A stretch of 56,960 bases of DNA from an uncultured Eubacteriales bacterium (GCA_934511365.1 CAKSWC010000013.1:1-56960); one strand, 5' to 3'. Shown: positions 40,862 through 50,324, counted from the first letter of the stretch. Numbers and translations are program-made. The notes: generated from the letters alone by a model not told the origin.

Positions 40862-43756
40862 TTATTTCACCGTAACCGGAGAGGAAAAAGCACCATAATA
40901 TGTGTTTGCGCGTTTTGTGTATGCGCGGACAACAAAAACTGTTCCCTTTGCGGCTTTAATTTTTGTCCGGTTGTTTTCAACCGTTTTGAGCCGGACATAT
41001 TTTCCCGTTTTTTTGTTGAGCTTAAAAACGCGGTATCCGTTGGCGTTTTTCGCCTTGCTCCAAGTCAGAGTGCAGTAGGAACCGCTCCTTTTGGCCTTGA
41101 CGTTCTTCACGGCGGGCGGCGTTGTGACCGCCTCAAAAACGGGCGAATATTCGGCAAAATGAAGCTCGTTTGAAAGCTTGATAAAAGCACAGACCTTATA
41201 TTTTGCGCTTTGTCCGGCTTTGAGACTGGATATTTCCATACTGTTTGCCGATGTGCTCTTGAGCCACACATAGCGCTTTTTTGTGCTGTCATATCTATAG
41301 ACAACATAGCCGTCGGCACCCTTAACGCGCTCCCATGAGAGCGTGTAGCCCGAAACCGAGGTCTTTTTCTGGCTGATACGCTTCACCTGCGGCGGAAGCG
41401 TTGAAGCAACCGTTTCATCGGAAAGAGCACCGAAATAGGTTTTTCCGCCCTGGGCAACATATGCCCTGACGGCATAGATATTCTCCGTTCCGGCCGCAAG
41501 GGAGGAGACGGTGTATGAAGTTTTTGCCGTCGCGGCAAGCTTTACGAATTTTCCGCTCTTTGCGTCAAACTTGAAAACGGTGTAACCGTCAGCGTTTTTA
41601 ACCTTTGGCCAAGAAAGAACATAGCCGCTCGTCTTGATGCTTGATGTTATGACAACGCTGACCTTTCCCGGCGCGCAAACCGCGGTGAATTCGGCAGAAT
41701 ATCCGCCTGAAACGGTTGCGGTTGACGCGGCAATGACTGCGCGAACCTTATATTTATCCCTTTGCGCCGAGTGAAGGGCGGAAACGGTATAACTGTTTCC
41801 CGAAACGGAAGCAAGCTTCACAAACTTTTTGCTCTCTGCGTTGTATTTATAAACGGCATAACCGGTTGCGTTGTTCACCTTGCTCCAGGTGAGCTTATAA
41901 CCGCCCGCCGAGGTCTCCGACTGAGCAAGGTTTACCGGAGCCTGCGGAACCGTTGCCGCCGTTATCGGCTTTGAAAAGTCTGCCCAAATGAGCGTATCGT
42001 TAACCTTTTTTCTTGCCCGGACGGCATAGGTGCCAACAGAACCGGGAGAAAGATTTTTAATTTTGAGAGAAGTGCCTTTGAGCGTTTTTATTCTTTCATA
42101 CTGCTTTGTTTTTTCGTTGAGCCGATAGACGGTGTAGCCCGTTGCATTCGCAGACTTGCGCCATGAAAGAGTAAAGGAGTCGGAAGAAGTCTCACTTTGA
42201 GAAAGGTCAATGACCGTTGCCGGCGCGCCATCATCATAGACTGTGTATCGCAAAACAGAAAAGCGTCCCGTTGAATCATAGGCTCCGATTTCCGTTGTTC
42301 CGTTTTTAAGGAAATTGATAACATCACCGTCAATTTCCGCAACCCGCGCGTCATAGGAAACAAGGTGGAGAAGCTTTTTCCCGTTGTTCGAGCTGAATGA
42401 AGGCTTGTATGCGCCCGGGCGCACACCAACGGCAGACGTTATGGTGACAAAACTCTTTGGAACATATCCTGTGTATGACTTAGACTCAAAGGAAAACTTG
42501 ATTTTATACCAGAACGGATAGCTCAGAACATTCGCATAATAGCTTGAATCGGTCTTAACCGAGTCAAGAACGGTGACCTTTGTGTTCTGAGGAAGATATT
42601 TTGTCAGCACCTTTCCGTTGTTTGTTGACGGCCCTTTGCGAACATTGACTCCGCCGCTCACATTGATATAGCCCGAAAGATTGTTTGAACCTGTGAGCAT
42701 GACTTTTCCGTCCGTTCCGTTTTGGTCATCCATATTATTGAAAACAGGAATTGAAAAAACGAACTTATTGTCAAGAAGCTTTGCCGAATAATAGGAGTCA
42801 TAAGAAAAATAAGCCTGAATTGCTCCGGCGCAGACATTCGTCATATACTGGTGGTTATAAACACCGTAAGCGCTGCCGGGATTGACGTTGAACTTTTGGA
42901 GATAGGTTGTGAACTGACCCTGAGCGATATATGAGCTTGCAACAAACTCCGCTCCGCCGATGATGGATTTTTTCGGCGATGTCCACGGGCGTGAATAGGT
43001 TGTTCCGTTTTTGGCCCAGTAAAGGCCGCGTTCAATCGCTCCGGCGCCGTCTGACGCGCCGATGTTATAGAAGTTATATATTCCGGGGTACGTTTCATTC
43101 TTTCCGCTGGTTGCGCTTGTTCCGTTCCCGATTTCGCCCCGGATTTTTGAGGCAAGATAGCAAGGGTTGATGTTAGCTCTCCTTCCGGCCTCGCAGATTA
43201 CGGTTGAATATTTTTCGTTTGTTTTGATGAGTTTTCCTTTTGTGTTGTAATATGAAATTTTGGTGTTATACATGAATGTTCCGCGCAAAACAAATTCAAC
43301 GGCGGCCTCATCAAAGCTTTCGTCATATGAAAGATCCTCAAACTGGAAAATCCCGTTTTCATTGAGGAAGTTTCGCGGATCCATATAGTATGCCACGGCA
43401 AGCTTATTTGCCGTAACAAAGCCGTAATCCTTTTGAATATATGAGCCTTTTGAATAATCGTAATCGCCGTTTTCAACGCTTTTGAAAACACCTGCATATG
43501 CATTCGGAAAAAGGCTGCGGCCTCCGGCTTGCTCGGTACTGACGGCCGTGTTCCAATCAAGCCCGGTTTTGAACGCATTGAAAGTCCAATTCGGGTGCTT
43601 TTCATGAAGCTCGCGCAAAGAAGCGCGATAACTTTTTGGAAAAGCTGAAAGCGACTGTTCAAATTCATCGGCCGCAAAGGCCTCAGCGGCAAAAAGCATG
43701 ACTGCCGCAGTCAGGGCGCAAAGAAAAAGCGCAATAATTTTTTTCATCCTTTTCAT
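40862..43756 (-). CDS. Secreted glucosaminidase-type autolysin with SH3 and five FN3 domains
   Basis: A 964-residue extracellular protein. In order: signal peptide (about 1-29, ending AFA); a LytD-like N-acetylglucosaminidase domain (about 80-330) with MDPRNFLNENGIFQFEDLSYD, ICEAGRRANINPCYLASKIRGEIG and GIYNFYNIGASDG; a bacterial SH3 domain (about 350-425; GVNVRKGPSTNNGKV); then five fibronectin type III repeats (about 500-964), each with a GYTV(Y/F)K/R core. The glucosaminidase Glu in KIRGEIG is present. It probably remodels or separates the cell wall. ATG 43756 follows AAGGTAGG; a GTG three codons earlier is possible. Confidence 0.9.
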   Translation of the reverse strand: MKRMKKIIALFLCALTAAVMLFAAEAFAADEFEQSLSAFPKSYRASLRELHEKHPNWTFNAFKTGLDWNTAVSTEQAGGRSLFPNAYAGVFKSVENGDYDYSKGSYIQKDYGFVTANKLAVAYYMDPRNFLNENGIFQFEDLSYDESFDEAAVEFVLRGTFMYNTKISYYNTKGKLIKTNEKYSTVICEAGRRANINPCYLASKIRGEIGNGTSATSGKNETYPGIYNFYNIGASDGAGAIERGLYWAKNGTTYSRPWTSPKKSIIGGAEFVASSYIAQGQFTTYLQKFNVNPGSAYGVYNHQYMTNVCAGAIQAYFSYDSYYSAKLLDNKFVFSIPVFNNMDDQNGTDGKVMLTGSNNLSGYINVSGGVNVRKGPSTNNGKVLTKYLPQNTKVTVLDSVKTDSSYYANVLSYPFWYKIKFSFESKSYTGYVPKSFVTITSAVGVRPGAYKPSFSSNNGKKLLHLVSYDARVAEIDGDVINFLKNGTTEIGAYDSTGRFSVLRYTVYDDGAPATVIDLSQSETSSDSFTLSWRKSANATGYTVYRLNEKTKQYERIKTLKGTSLKIKNLSPGSVGTYAVRARKKVNDTLIWADFSKPITAATVPQAPVNLAQSETSAGGYKLTWSKVNNATGYAVYKYNAESKKFVKLASVSGNSYTVSALHSAQRDKYKVRAVIAASTATVSGGYSAEFTAVCAPGKVSVVITSSIKTSGYVLSWPKVKNADGYTVFKFDAKSGKFVKLAATAKTSYTVSSLAAGTENIYAVRAYVAQGGKTYFGALSDETVASTLPPQVKRISQKKTSVSGYTLSWERVKGADGYVVYRYDSTKKRYVWLKSTSANSMEISSLKAGQSAKYKVCAFIKLSNELHFAEYSPVFEAVTTPPAVKNVKAKRSGSYCTLTWSKAKNANGYRVFKLNKKTGKYVRLKTVENNRTKIKAAKGTVFVVRAYTKRANTYYGAFSSPVTVK

Positions 43757-43830
43757 TATCGACACCTACCTTTGTGTTCTTTAAAGCGGTCATTGCAAAA
43801 CGCCGGACGGTGTTCCCCTGCTCTTTTTAC

Positions 43831-44472
43831 TTAGCTGAAAAGCTCGTCCGGAAGCAGACTGTCAAGCAGTGACGGCTCCTTTTTTTCCGTTATTTCCGTT
43901 TTTTCTTCCGCTTTTCGGCCTATGCCCGAGGCAAGAATTCCGTCAATGAAAGAGAGAATACTCTCCGCATCGGGTGAAACAGCCTTCTCCTCCTTGGTTT
44001 CCTTATGAGGAACCGCCGCCTCCTCAAAAGCGGACGCTTCTTCCGCAGGCTGAGCAATGGTCACCGCAATGCTGTTTTCTGAAATTCTGTCAATAAAGCT
44101 CGAAAGATTATCGCAGATTTCATCGGCAACGCGGCGCAGGCGGTCGGTTGCAAGGTTAATTTCCTCAATGGGACCGCCGCTTTCACCCTTTTCTTCAATC
44201 GCGGCCTTTTCAAGAGCGAGCCTTTCCTCGGCAGCTTTTGAGCTTTTGAGCGCATCGGCAACCTTGTTTTCTGCCTCGTTGGCTCTTATGTTCGCCGCTT
44301 TCGCCTCATTTTCAAGCGTGGCAATCCTCTTGTTCAGCCCTTTCACGGTTTCTTCAACCTGTGAGCGATACTCAAAAAACTCGTTTTTCATATTTTCAAT
44401 GTAGTCAATAACATCCTCTTTATTGAATCCGCCGAAAACGGAATTTCTGAAAAGACGTTCCGTGTTGCTCAT
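43831..44472 (-). CDS. DivIVA/GpsB-like coiled-coil protein
   Basis: A 213-residue cytoplasmic protein. The N-terminus SVFGGFNKEDVIDYIENMKNEFF is the membrane-curvature lipid-binding motif seen in DivIVA-type proteins of clostridia. A coiled coil follows (about 30-100), then an acidic, Pro/Glu-rich linker and a C-terminal segment ending LLDSLLPDELFS. A role in septum or pole organisation is inferred. The second ATG (44472) is chosen because GAGGG lies 6 nt before it; the first ATG is only one base from that site. Confidence 0.75.
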   Translation of the reverse strand: MSNTERLFRNSVFGGFNKEDVIDYIENMKNEFFEYRSQVEETVKGLNKRIATLENEAKAANIRANEAENKVADALKSSKAAEERLALEKAAIEEKGESGGPIEEINLATDRLRRVADEICDNLSSFIDRISENSIAVTIAQPAEEASAFEEAAVPHKETKEEKAVSPDAESILSFIDGILASGIGRKAEEKTEITEKKEPSLLDSLLPDELFS

Positions 44473-44589
44473 AAACATCCCTCGTTCCCGGGCAAAGCCC
44501 GTTTTTATATCGCCGCAAAAGCGGACACCGCCAAACGCGGCAACTATTCAGTTTATGATAACATAAATCAAACGCTGTTGCAACCACTC

Positions 44590-44618
44590 TTGAAAAAAAT
44601 TCAATATTATTGTATAAT
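44590..44618 (+). promoter_or_regulatory. cca promoter
   Basis: TTGAAA (44590-44595), a 17-bp spacer and TATAAT (44613-44618), 38 bp upstream of the TTG start codon. Confidence 0.85.
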
Positions 44619-44656
44619 AAGGAAAGTATGAAACAAAAAAGCAGGAGTGGTATAAG

Positions 44657-45991
44657 TTGGAAGAAAGCAATGCTATTGCACGCGCGGCGCTTTTAAAACT
44701 GAAAAATAGCGGGTACTCCGCCTATCTTGTCGGCGGCTCTGTCCGCGACAAGCTGATGGGAAAAGCGGCGCATGACATTGACATTGCAACAAGCGCCAAA
44801 CCGGAACAAACAGCAAAGGTTTTTGAAAAACTCGCCGTTATTCCAACGGGCATCGCTCACGGAACGGTGACGGTTCTTATTGAAAACACACCGGTTGAAA
44901 TTACAACTTTCCGCACGGAAAGCGGCTACTCAGACAACCGCCACCCGGACTCGGTCAGCTTTTCAAGCAGCATCCGCGATGACCTTTCGCGCCGCGATTT
45001 CACAATAAATGCTATTGCAGAGGACGAAAACGGTGTTCTTTTTGATCCGTTCGGCGGAAAAGGCGATATTGAAAAAAAACTCATACGCTGCGTTGGAAAC
45101 GCCGAAACACGCTTTGAGGAGGACTCACTGCGCATCCTTCGTGCGCTGCGCTTTTCCGCCGTCCTCTCTTTTTCAATCGAGGAGGAAACGGCAAGGGCGA
45201 TTAAAAAATGCAGACATCTTCTTTTGCATCTTTCGGCGGAGCGTATCATGGGCGAACTTTCCCGGCTTTTATGCGGCGAAAAAGCGGCCGATGTACTTTT
45301 GGAGTATCCGGAAATTTTTGCTAAAATTTTCCCCTGCCTTGAAAAAACTCAAGGCTTTCTCCAGCATAACCGGCACCACTGTTTTGATGTTTGGGAGCAC
45401 ACGGTGAATGTTGTTAAGAATGTCCGTCCTGCGCTGCACCTGCGCCTCGCCGCACTTTTCCATGACTGCGCAAAGCCGCTTGTTTTTTCGCTCGATGAAA
45501 ACAAAGAGGGGCATTTTTACTCACACGCGCCGAAAGGTGCGCTCATTGCGGAAGATGAGCTTCGCCGTCTGCGGTTTGACAGCGACACAATCCAAAAAAC
45601 CGTGAAGCTTGTTCGTATTCATGACTCGCCGATTGAATGCAGCGCGGTTGCAGTGAAGAAAAAGCTCGGCCGCCTCGGCGAGGAAATGTTTTTTGACCTC
45701 CTTGAGCTTCAGCGCGCGGACAACCTTGCGCAAAGCGAGGATTTCCGTTTCAGACAGAAAAACTTCGATTATCTTGAAGAAACGGCAAAAGAAATTCTCT
45801 GCCAAAACGAATGTTTCTCGCTGAAAAAGCTTGCCGTGAACGGGAACGATATGCTCTCTCTCGGCCTTTTCGGAAAGGAAGTCGGAGAGATGCTCAGCTT
45901 CCTTGTTGAGCAGGTTATTGAAGAAAAGGTTCAAAACAAAAAAGACCTCCTTCTCGAGTGCGCAAAAGCGGAAAAAGAGAAGAAGATGTAA
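44657..45991 (+). CDS. cca: CCA-adding tRNA nucleotidyltransferase
   Basis: It adds or repairs the CCA end of tRNAs. The 444-residue protein has the class II nucleotidyltransferase head AYLVGGSVRDKLMGKAAHDIDIATSA (GG and DxD), RRDFTINAIAED and EEDSLRILRALRFSA, followed by the RNA-binding helices and an HD domain (HDCAKP, and a later HDSP). The start is a TTG: AGGAG lies 9 nt upstream and there is no in-frame ATG before the GG motif. The HD domain suggests additional phosphohydrolase activity, as in other bacterial CCA enzymes. Confidence 0.93.
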   Translation: MEESNAIARAALLKLKNSGYSAYLVGGSVRDKLMGKAAHDIDIATSAKPEQTAKVFEKLAVIPTGIAHGTVTVLIENTPVEITTFRTESGYSDNRHPDSVSFSSSIRDDLSRRDFTINAIAEDENGVLFDPFGGKGDIEKKLIRCVGNAETRFEEDSLRILRALRFSAVLSFSIEEETARAIKKCRHLLLHLSAERIMGELSRLLCGEKAADVLLEYPEIFAKIFPCLEKTQGFLQHNRHHCFDVWEHTVNVVKNVRPALHLRLAALFHDCAKPLVFSLDENKEGHFYSHAPKGALIAEDELRRLRFDSDTIQKTVKLVRIHDSPIECSAVAVKKKLGRLGEEMFFDLLELQRADNLAQSEDFRFRQKNFDYLEETAKEILCQNECFSLKKLAVNGNDMLSLGLFGKEVGEMLSFLVEQVIEEKVQNKKDLLLECAKAEKEKKM

Positions 45992-46011
45992 AGCATTATT
46001 CGGCTTTCGCC

Positions 46012-46040
46012 TTGATATTCAAAGGCAAAGCAGCTATAAT
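46012..46040 (+). promoter_or_regulatory. Promoter of the holA-rnmV-ispF operon
   Basis: TTGATA (46012-46017), a 17-bp spacer and TATAAT (46035-46040), 35 bp upstream of holA. Confidence 0.85.
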
Positions 46041-46075
46041 AAAAAAGAATTTAAAAGCCGGAAGGAGTCCGGGCA

Positions 46076-47119
46076 ATGGCAGTATTCGATGAAAAAGGGC
46101 TGAAAAAGAATATCAGAGAAAAGGCTTTTTTCCCTCTCTATCTTGTTTTTGGCGATGAGAGCTATCTCAAAACGCATTATGTGAATCTTCTTGCGCAGAC
46201 GGCGGTTGACAAAGGCTTTGAAAGCCTTAATCTTGACCGCTTTGACGGCAAGAACACCGACCTGAGAACAATTTTTGACCGCGCTTTAACTCTTCCGATG
46301 CTGAGCGAAAGGCGCGTTGTTATTGTTGAAGATTATAAGCTTGAGTCGCTCACGGAAAAGGACGCAAAAGCGCTTTCCGCCTCCTTTGAGGAGCTGCAAG
46401 GCGGAAACTCGGTTCTGGTTTTCCTCCAGTCGGGCGATACATTCGGCAAAAAGAACGGGAAAAAGGCTATAGCCCTTTTTGAAAAATTCGGCGCCGTTTG
46501 CGAGCTGAACCGCCGCAAGGGCAGCGAACTGATAAAGCCGCTCATCTCCTCCGCAGCAAAGCAGGGCACTGTTCTTTCCCCCGCAATGGCGCAATACCTT
46601 GTCTCCTGCGTTGGAGACGATTTCAATGTTCTCATCAACGAACTTACAAAGGTATGCAACTACGCCGGGAGCGGAGAAATTACAAAAAAACATATTGATG
46701 CCGTTGCCGTCAAAACCGTTGACGCAAAGGTCAGTTCCCTCACGCGCTCGCTCATTTCCGGAAATTTTGAAAAGGCCTATGACATTTTGGACTCGCTCAT
46801 AACCTTGAAAACCGAGCCGAACTATATCCTCGGTTCAATAATCGGAACATATGTTGATATGTACCGCGCCAAAGTTGCCTGCCAATGCACGGGAACGGCT
46901 CAGCCGCTCACTCCCCTTTTCAACTACAAAGGGCGCGAGTTTGCTCTCAATTACGCCGCACGCGACGCGGCAAAAATTGAACTTTCCGCCCTGCGTGCCT
47001 GCCTTGACGAGCTGAACGCCGCGGACGCAAAGCTCAAAAGCACGGGAACGGCGCAAACTCTGATAATCGAACAGCTTATGGTTAAGCTGCTCCTCATTGC
47101 GAACGGAGAGAAAAAATGA
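46076..47119 (+). CDS. holA: DNA polymerase III delta subunit HolA
   Basis: The clamp-loader subunit that opens the beta clamp. A 347-residue AAA-like protein: FFPLYLVFGDESYLKTHYVN, the clamp-contact region with SERRVVIVEDYKLESL, and the collar domain at the C-terminus (KLKSTGTAQTLIIEQLMVKLLL). No nucleotide-binding P-loop is expected in delta. AAGGAG lies 9 nt before the ATG. It overlaps rnmV by 4 bp, giving translational coupling. Confidence 0.94.
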   Translation: MAVFDEKGLKKNIREKAFFPLYLVFGDESYLKTHYVNLLAQTAVDKGFESLNLDRFDGKNTDLRTIFDRALTLPMLSERRVVIVEDYKLESLTEKDAKALSASFEELQGGNSVLVFLQSGDTFGKKNGKKAIALFEKFGAVCELNRRKGSELIKPLISSAAKQGTVLSPAMAQYLVSCVGDDFNVLINELTKVCNYAGSGEITKKHIDAVAVKTVDAKVSSLTRSLISGNFEKAYDILDSLITLKTEPNYILGSIIGTYVDMYRAKVACQCTGTAQPLTPLFNYKGREFALNYAARDAAKIELSALRACLDELNAADAKLKSTGTAQTLIIEQLMVKLLLIANGEKK

Positions 47120-47700
47120 TTAAGCTTGACAGACCCGTAATTGTTGAGGGAAAATATGACGCGATAAAGCTTTCCGGAATTCTTGACGCGCTCATCATAA
47201 AGACCGACGGCTTCGGCATTTTTAAGAACAAGGAAAAACAGCGCCTACTCACGCGCCTTGCAAAAGAAAAGGGAATAATCGTTCTCACAGACAGCGACGG
47301 CGCCGGCTTTGTTATCCGCAGCTTCATTTCCTCAATCGTTCCGGCGGACAAAATCACCCATGTTTACATTCCGGACATTTTTGGAAAGGAAAAACGCAAA
47401 ACGCAGTTTTCCGCCGAAAAAAAGCTCGGCGTTGAGGGCGTTGAGGAAAAGGTTCTCCTTGACTCTTTCAAAAAAGCCGGAGTCACCGCCTCGCTTTCCG
47501 GCGAAAAAAGGCGGCTCATTACAAAGCTTGACCTTTTTGAATGCGGTCTTTCCGGCCGGGAGAACAGCACACAAAAGCGCCGTGAGCTTTTAAAAAAGCT
47601 TGCTCTGCCGGAGCATCTTTCGGCCTCATCGCTTGTTAAAATTCTCAACACCTTTGTCACATATGAAGAATTTGAAAAAACAGTAAAGGAGTTATTCTGA
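47116..47700 (+). CDS. rnmV: RNase M5-like Toprim protein
   Basis: RNase M5 makes the final cuts of 5S rRNA precursors. This 194-residue protein has a Toprim domain (about 1-110): IVEGKYDAIKL with the catalytic Glu, and IIVLTDSDGAGFVIRSFI with the DxD-type pair. The C-terminal helical part (about 115-194) has QKRRELLKKLALPEHLSASSLVKILN, as in the M5 family. The stop codon shares one base with the ispF start. The pairing with holA/ispF rather than ksgA is unusual compared with B. subtilis. Confidence 0.88.
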   Translation: MIKLDRPVIVEGKYDAIKLSGILDALIIKTDGFGIFKNKEKQRLLTRLAKEKGIIVLTDSDGAGFVIRSFISSIVPADKITHVYIPDIFGKEKRKTQFSAEKKLGVEGVEEKVLLDSFKKAGVTASLSGEKRRLITKLDLFECGLSGRENSTQKRRELLKKLALPEHLSASSLVKILNTFVTYEEFEKTVKELF

Positions 47701-48179
47701 TGCGTATCGGACACGGCTATGACGTTCACAGACTCACCGAAAACAGGAAACTCATCCTCGGCGGAGTGGAAATACCTTTTGAAAAAGGACTGCTCGGCCA
47801 TTCTGACGCAGATGTTCTTCTCCACGCAATTTCGGACGCGCTCCTCGGTGCGGCCGCTCTCGGCGACATTGGAAAGCTTTTTCCGGACAGCGACCCGGCC
47901 TTTGAGGGTGCAAACAGCCTGCTCTTGCTTGAAAAGGTTGCGCTTTTGCTGCGCGAAAACGGTTATATAATTGAAAACATCGACTCAACGGTAATCTGTC
48001 AGGCGCCTAAGCTGCGCGGATATATTGACGCCATGCGCGAAAACATTGCCCGCGCGTGCCGCCTTGACGCCGGTTTTGTCAGCGTTAAAGCGACCACCGA
48101 GGAGGGACTCGGCTTCACCGGACAAGGCGAGGGAATTGCCGCGCACGCCGTCTGTCTGATTGAAAAAAAGGCTGAGTAA
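47700..48179 (+). CDS. ispF: 2-C-methyl-D-erythritol 2,4-cyclodiphosphate synthase IspF
   Basis: It catalyses the fifth step of the MEP isoprenoid pathway. The 159 residues include the metal ligands in GYDVHRL and GHSDADVLLHAISDALLG, plus GDIGKLFPDSD and the C-terminal VKATTEEGLGFTGQGEGIAAHAV block. All zinc and CDP contacts are present. It is the last gene of the operon and is followed by a strong terminator at 48271-48309. Confidence 0.97.
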   Translation: MRIGHGYDVHRLTENRKLILGGVEIPFEKGLLGHSDADVLLHAISDALLGAAALGDIGKLFPDSDPAFEGANSLLLLEKVALLLRENGYIIENIDSTVICQAPKLRGYIDAMRENIARACRLDAGFVSVKATTEEGLGFTGQGEGIAAHAVCLIEKKAE

Positions 48180-48270
48180 GCACACGGTTAACACAAAAAG
48201 AAAAATTCTTTCAGTTGCATTTGCGACGTTGATTTATTAACAAAGCCGAAGCTATAACGAAGCTCTCTTC

Positions 48271-48309
48271 GCTGAACGGCCGCCCGGAGCGGTCGTTCAG
48301 CGCATTTTT
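48271..48309 (+). terminator. Terminator of the holA-rnmV-ispF operon
   Basis: GCTGAACGGCCG (48271-48282) pairs with CGGTCGTTCAGC (48290-48301, one G-T), followed by T5. The right arm overlaps the last codons of the minus-strand lipoprotein gene. Confidence 0.85.
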
Positions 48310-48821
48310 ATGTCTGTCGGCGTATCCGTTGAGCGTTCTGCCGCCTCATAATACCTGTCGGCAAGTTCATGGAGATATTGAAGCGTCCTGTCTCCGATCG
48401 TTGCTTCCTTTTCTATGGTGTTTCCGTCAGAGAAAGTTATTCCGCAGCAGCGTGACGGCGCATCGGATACATGAAAAAGGCGCAGCGGATTACGATGCCT
48501 GCGAAGCCTCTCAATCTCGCCGTCCTCACGGATAATCCCAAGGAGCCTCTGCGCCTCCTTTGCCGTTACCGGAAAAGAAGAGAACGAGGTGTAATGCTCC
48601 TTTTGATTTCCGACAAGGCAGTCCGCGGAGAAGAGCCAACAGTCCTCCCCTTTTTTCAGGGCAAAGGAATACACGGGGTTCCTTTCCGTTCCGTAATAAA
48701 CGGTATTGATTAAAACGATATCATCGGCGGTATATTCTCCGCTTCCGCCGCAGCCGGATAATCCTGAAATCAGTGATAGAACAAACATAACAGTTACAAC
48801 CTTACATACAATATGCTTCAC
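48297..48821 (-). CDS. Putative lipoprotein of unknown function
   Basis: A 174-residue protein with a lipoprotein signal: a basic n-region (KHIVCK), a hydrophobic core and the lipobox LSGC at about residue 24. I chose GTG 48821 because it gives a normal signal peptide; ATG 48788 has a better ribosome site but lacks the basic n-region. The mature part contains VYSFALKKGEDCWLFSADC and AKEAQRLLGIIREDGEIERLRRH, not recognised as a named family. It overlaps the ispF terminator. Confidence 0.6.
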   Translation of the reverse strand: MKHIVCKVVTVMFVLSLISGLSGCGGSGEYTADDIVLINTVYYGTERNPVYSFALKKGEDCWLFSADCLVGNQKEHYTSFSSFPVTAKEAQRLLGIIREDGEIERLRRHRNPLRLFHVSDAPSRCCGITFSDGNTIEKEATIGDRTLQYLHELADRYYEAAERSTDTPTDIKMR

Positions 48822-49036
48822 GGTTTCATTGGTGCGCTCAGCCGCAATTTGAACAGCCGGAACACACCGCGGCCTGTTCACCGCCGCGGGGCAGACATTC
48901 TCCTTCGTCAAAAACTCACCCTCAAGCTTTCTTCCGGACATCTTTCCTTTGCATTATAAAGCTCGGCTCGATGTTTTTTCAAACGGCCTTCTCTTTTTTG
49001 AATGATACCTTGAGCAGCCGTAAAAGCACCTGCGCT

Positions 49037-49573
49037 TTACTGCCGGCTGATTGCTTCGTCTTCGTTTTTCTTTTTCTTTTTCCGGTCATTGCCCGCAACT
49101 TCTTTTATCGTTATGACGGCGAGAATCAGCCCGATGGGAATTGCCGCGCAATAGAGAAGGAAATCAATGCCATTTCCATCCGGAACAAGCTTGTAATCGC
49201 CTTTTGAGGTTTTATAGACCTCAACGGGTATCGTGTCGCCTTTTCTCAGCTTGTCATAGGCATATTTTTTTTCAAAGCTTCTTGCCCAGACTCGTTCTTC
49301 AACTTTCCCCTTTTGTCTTTTTCCGTCAACGGAATATGTAACATTAAATTTATATGTTGTATATTCCACATTGTTATGATCATCCAGGCTGTCGCGGGCT
49401 GAATAGCCAACAATAACGGCGGAAATTTTCCTTACATCGGTCGAAGCTTTATACTCTTTATTGCCAATTCGGTTTATAACAACTCCGGAAATTCCGGCAA
49501 TCAGCAAACCGAGGCCGATAACCAAAATCAGAATTGTTGTCTTAATATCCTTATGCTCTGTTTTTTTGCTCAT
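49037..49573 (-). CDS. DUF3592-like membrane protein
   Basis: A 178-residue protein with two membrane segments (about 13-33, ILILVIGLGLLIAGISGVVI, and about 139-160) enclosing an extracellular beta domain. That domain has the DUF3592-type pattern: VIVGYSARDSLDDHNNVEYTT, then FNVTYSVDGKR and a GDTIPVEVYK strand. The C-terminus is Lys-rich. ATG 49573 follows AAGGGAG at 8 nt. The function is unknown. Confidence 0.7.
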   Translation of the reverse strand: MSKKTEHKDIKTTILILVIGLGLLIAGISGVVINRIGNKEYKASTDVRKISAVIVGYSARDSLDDHNNVEYTTYKFNVTYSVDGKRQKGKVEERVWARSFEKKYAYDKLRKGDTIPVEVYKTSKGDYKLVPDGNGIDFLLYCAAIPIGLILAVITIKEVAGNDRKKKKKNEDEAISRQ

Positions 49574-49590
49574 AAAAAATACTCCCTTTG

Positions 49591-49630
49591 AAAAGCGGGA
49601 CTGCACCTGAAAAGCATCAGGTACAGTCCC
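49591..49630 (-). terminator. Terminator between the Ser-rich lipoprotein and the DUF3592-like gene
   Basis: GGGACTGCACCTG (49597-49609) and CAGGTACAGTCCC (49618-49630) pair with one mismatch. On the minus strand the stem is followed by GCTTTT. Confidence 0.85.
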
Positions 49631-49637
49631 CGAAATT

Positions 49638-50324
49638 TTAAGCCATTACTATCTTAAGGCTGTCAAGAAGCTCTTTGATAAACGGATCGTCCGCCTTGAT
49701 TTTATCGCTTTTGGTTTCAAGTTTAACAAGAAGTCCCGTCTTGTCCTCTGCGCCTCTGTTTGCATATGTTACAAAGAAATCTTTTTCGTAGTATTCCGTT
49801 GTGACATGGATGGGTGAATAGGTGTTTTCGCCGTATTTAACATCCTTGCCGATTTTTGATTTTCCGTCCTTATAGGTTTGAAGGTTGCAAAGCTTTATCG
49901 TGTTTTCAACAGCCTTTTCCTGACTGTCAACCATGTTTCGGGCTGTGGCCGTAAGCGTTGCAACGGAAGAATACTCGCCTTCTTTGTAGATAAACAAGGT
50001 GACATCGCCCTTAAGCGGATTGCTCGGATCCTTGCTGAAAGAATCAACCTCATACCTGTATCCAGCCGGAAGCTTAAGCGTGATAAACACAGCGTCAATA
50101 TCCACAGGGCCGCTGCCCTTAACGCCCTTCTTAATCTCTTCCGCCGCTGTTGGATCGGAGGTCTGCTCGTCGGTTTTATCAGCCGCGCCTGCACTTGAGT
50201 CTGCACTTGAGTCTGCACTTGAGCCAGCGCTTGAGCCTGTGCTTTCAGTTCCGTCAACTTTTCCGCAAGCAAAAAGACTCAGCGAAACAGCAAGAACCAT
50301 GATTATTGCCAATATTCTTTTCAT
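49638..50324 (-). CDS. Lipoprotein with a Ser/Ala/Asp repeat linker
   Basis: A 228-residue lipoprotein: signal peptide with lipobox LFAC (Cys at about 20), a low-complexity linker (about 28-60; SSADSSADSS) and a beta-rich domain (about 75-228) with ITLKLPAGYRYEVDSFSKD and a VTYANRGAEDKTGLLVKLE end. I do not recognise the fold. The linker is encoded by a 12-bp tandem repeat (50191-50238). It follows the TM2 gene by 30 bp. Confidence 0.7.
   Translation of the reverse strand: MKRILAIIMVLAVSLSLFACGKVDGTESTGSSAGSSADSSADSSAGAADKTDEQTSDPTAAEEIKKGVKGSGPVDIDAVFITLKLPAGYRYEVDSFSKDPSNPLKGDVTLFIYKEGEYSSVATLTATARNMVDSQEKAVENTIKLCNLQTYKDGKSKIGKDVKYGENTYSPIHVTTEYYEKDFFVTYANRGAEDKTGLLVKLETKSDKIKADDPFIKELLDSLKIVMA
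50191..50238. repeat. Four tandem 12-bp repeats in a lipoprotein gene
   Basis: Units at 50191-50202 and 50203-50214 are identical (GCACTTGAGTCT); units at 50215-50226 and 50227-50238 differ by two or three bases. Length changes would keep the reading frame and alter the linker by four residues at a time. Confidence 0.85.

Noticed and set aside
45551..45559. A 9-base match (GAAGATGAG) to the segment following the solitary repeat at 34632, suggesting a target in cca.
   Set aside because: No I-C-type PAM (GCG precedes it) and no pairing beyond nine bases.
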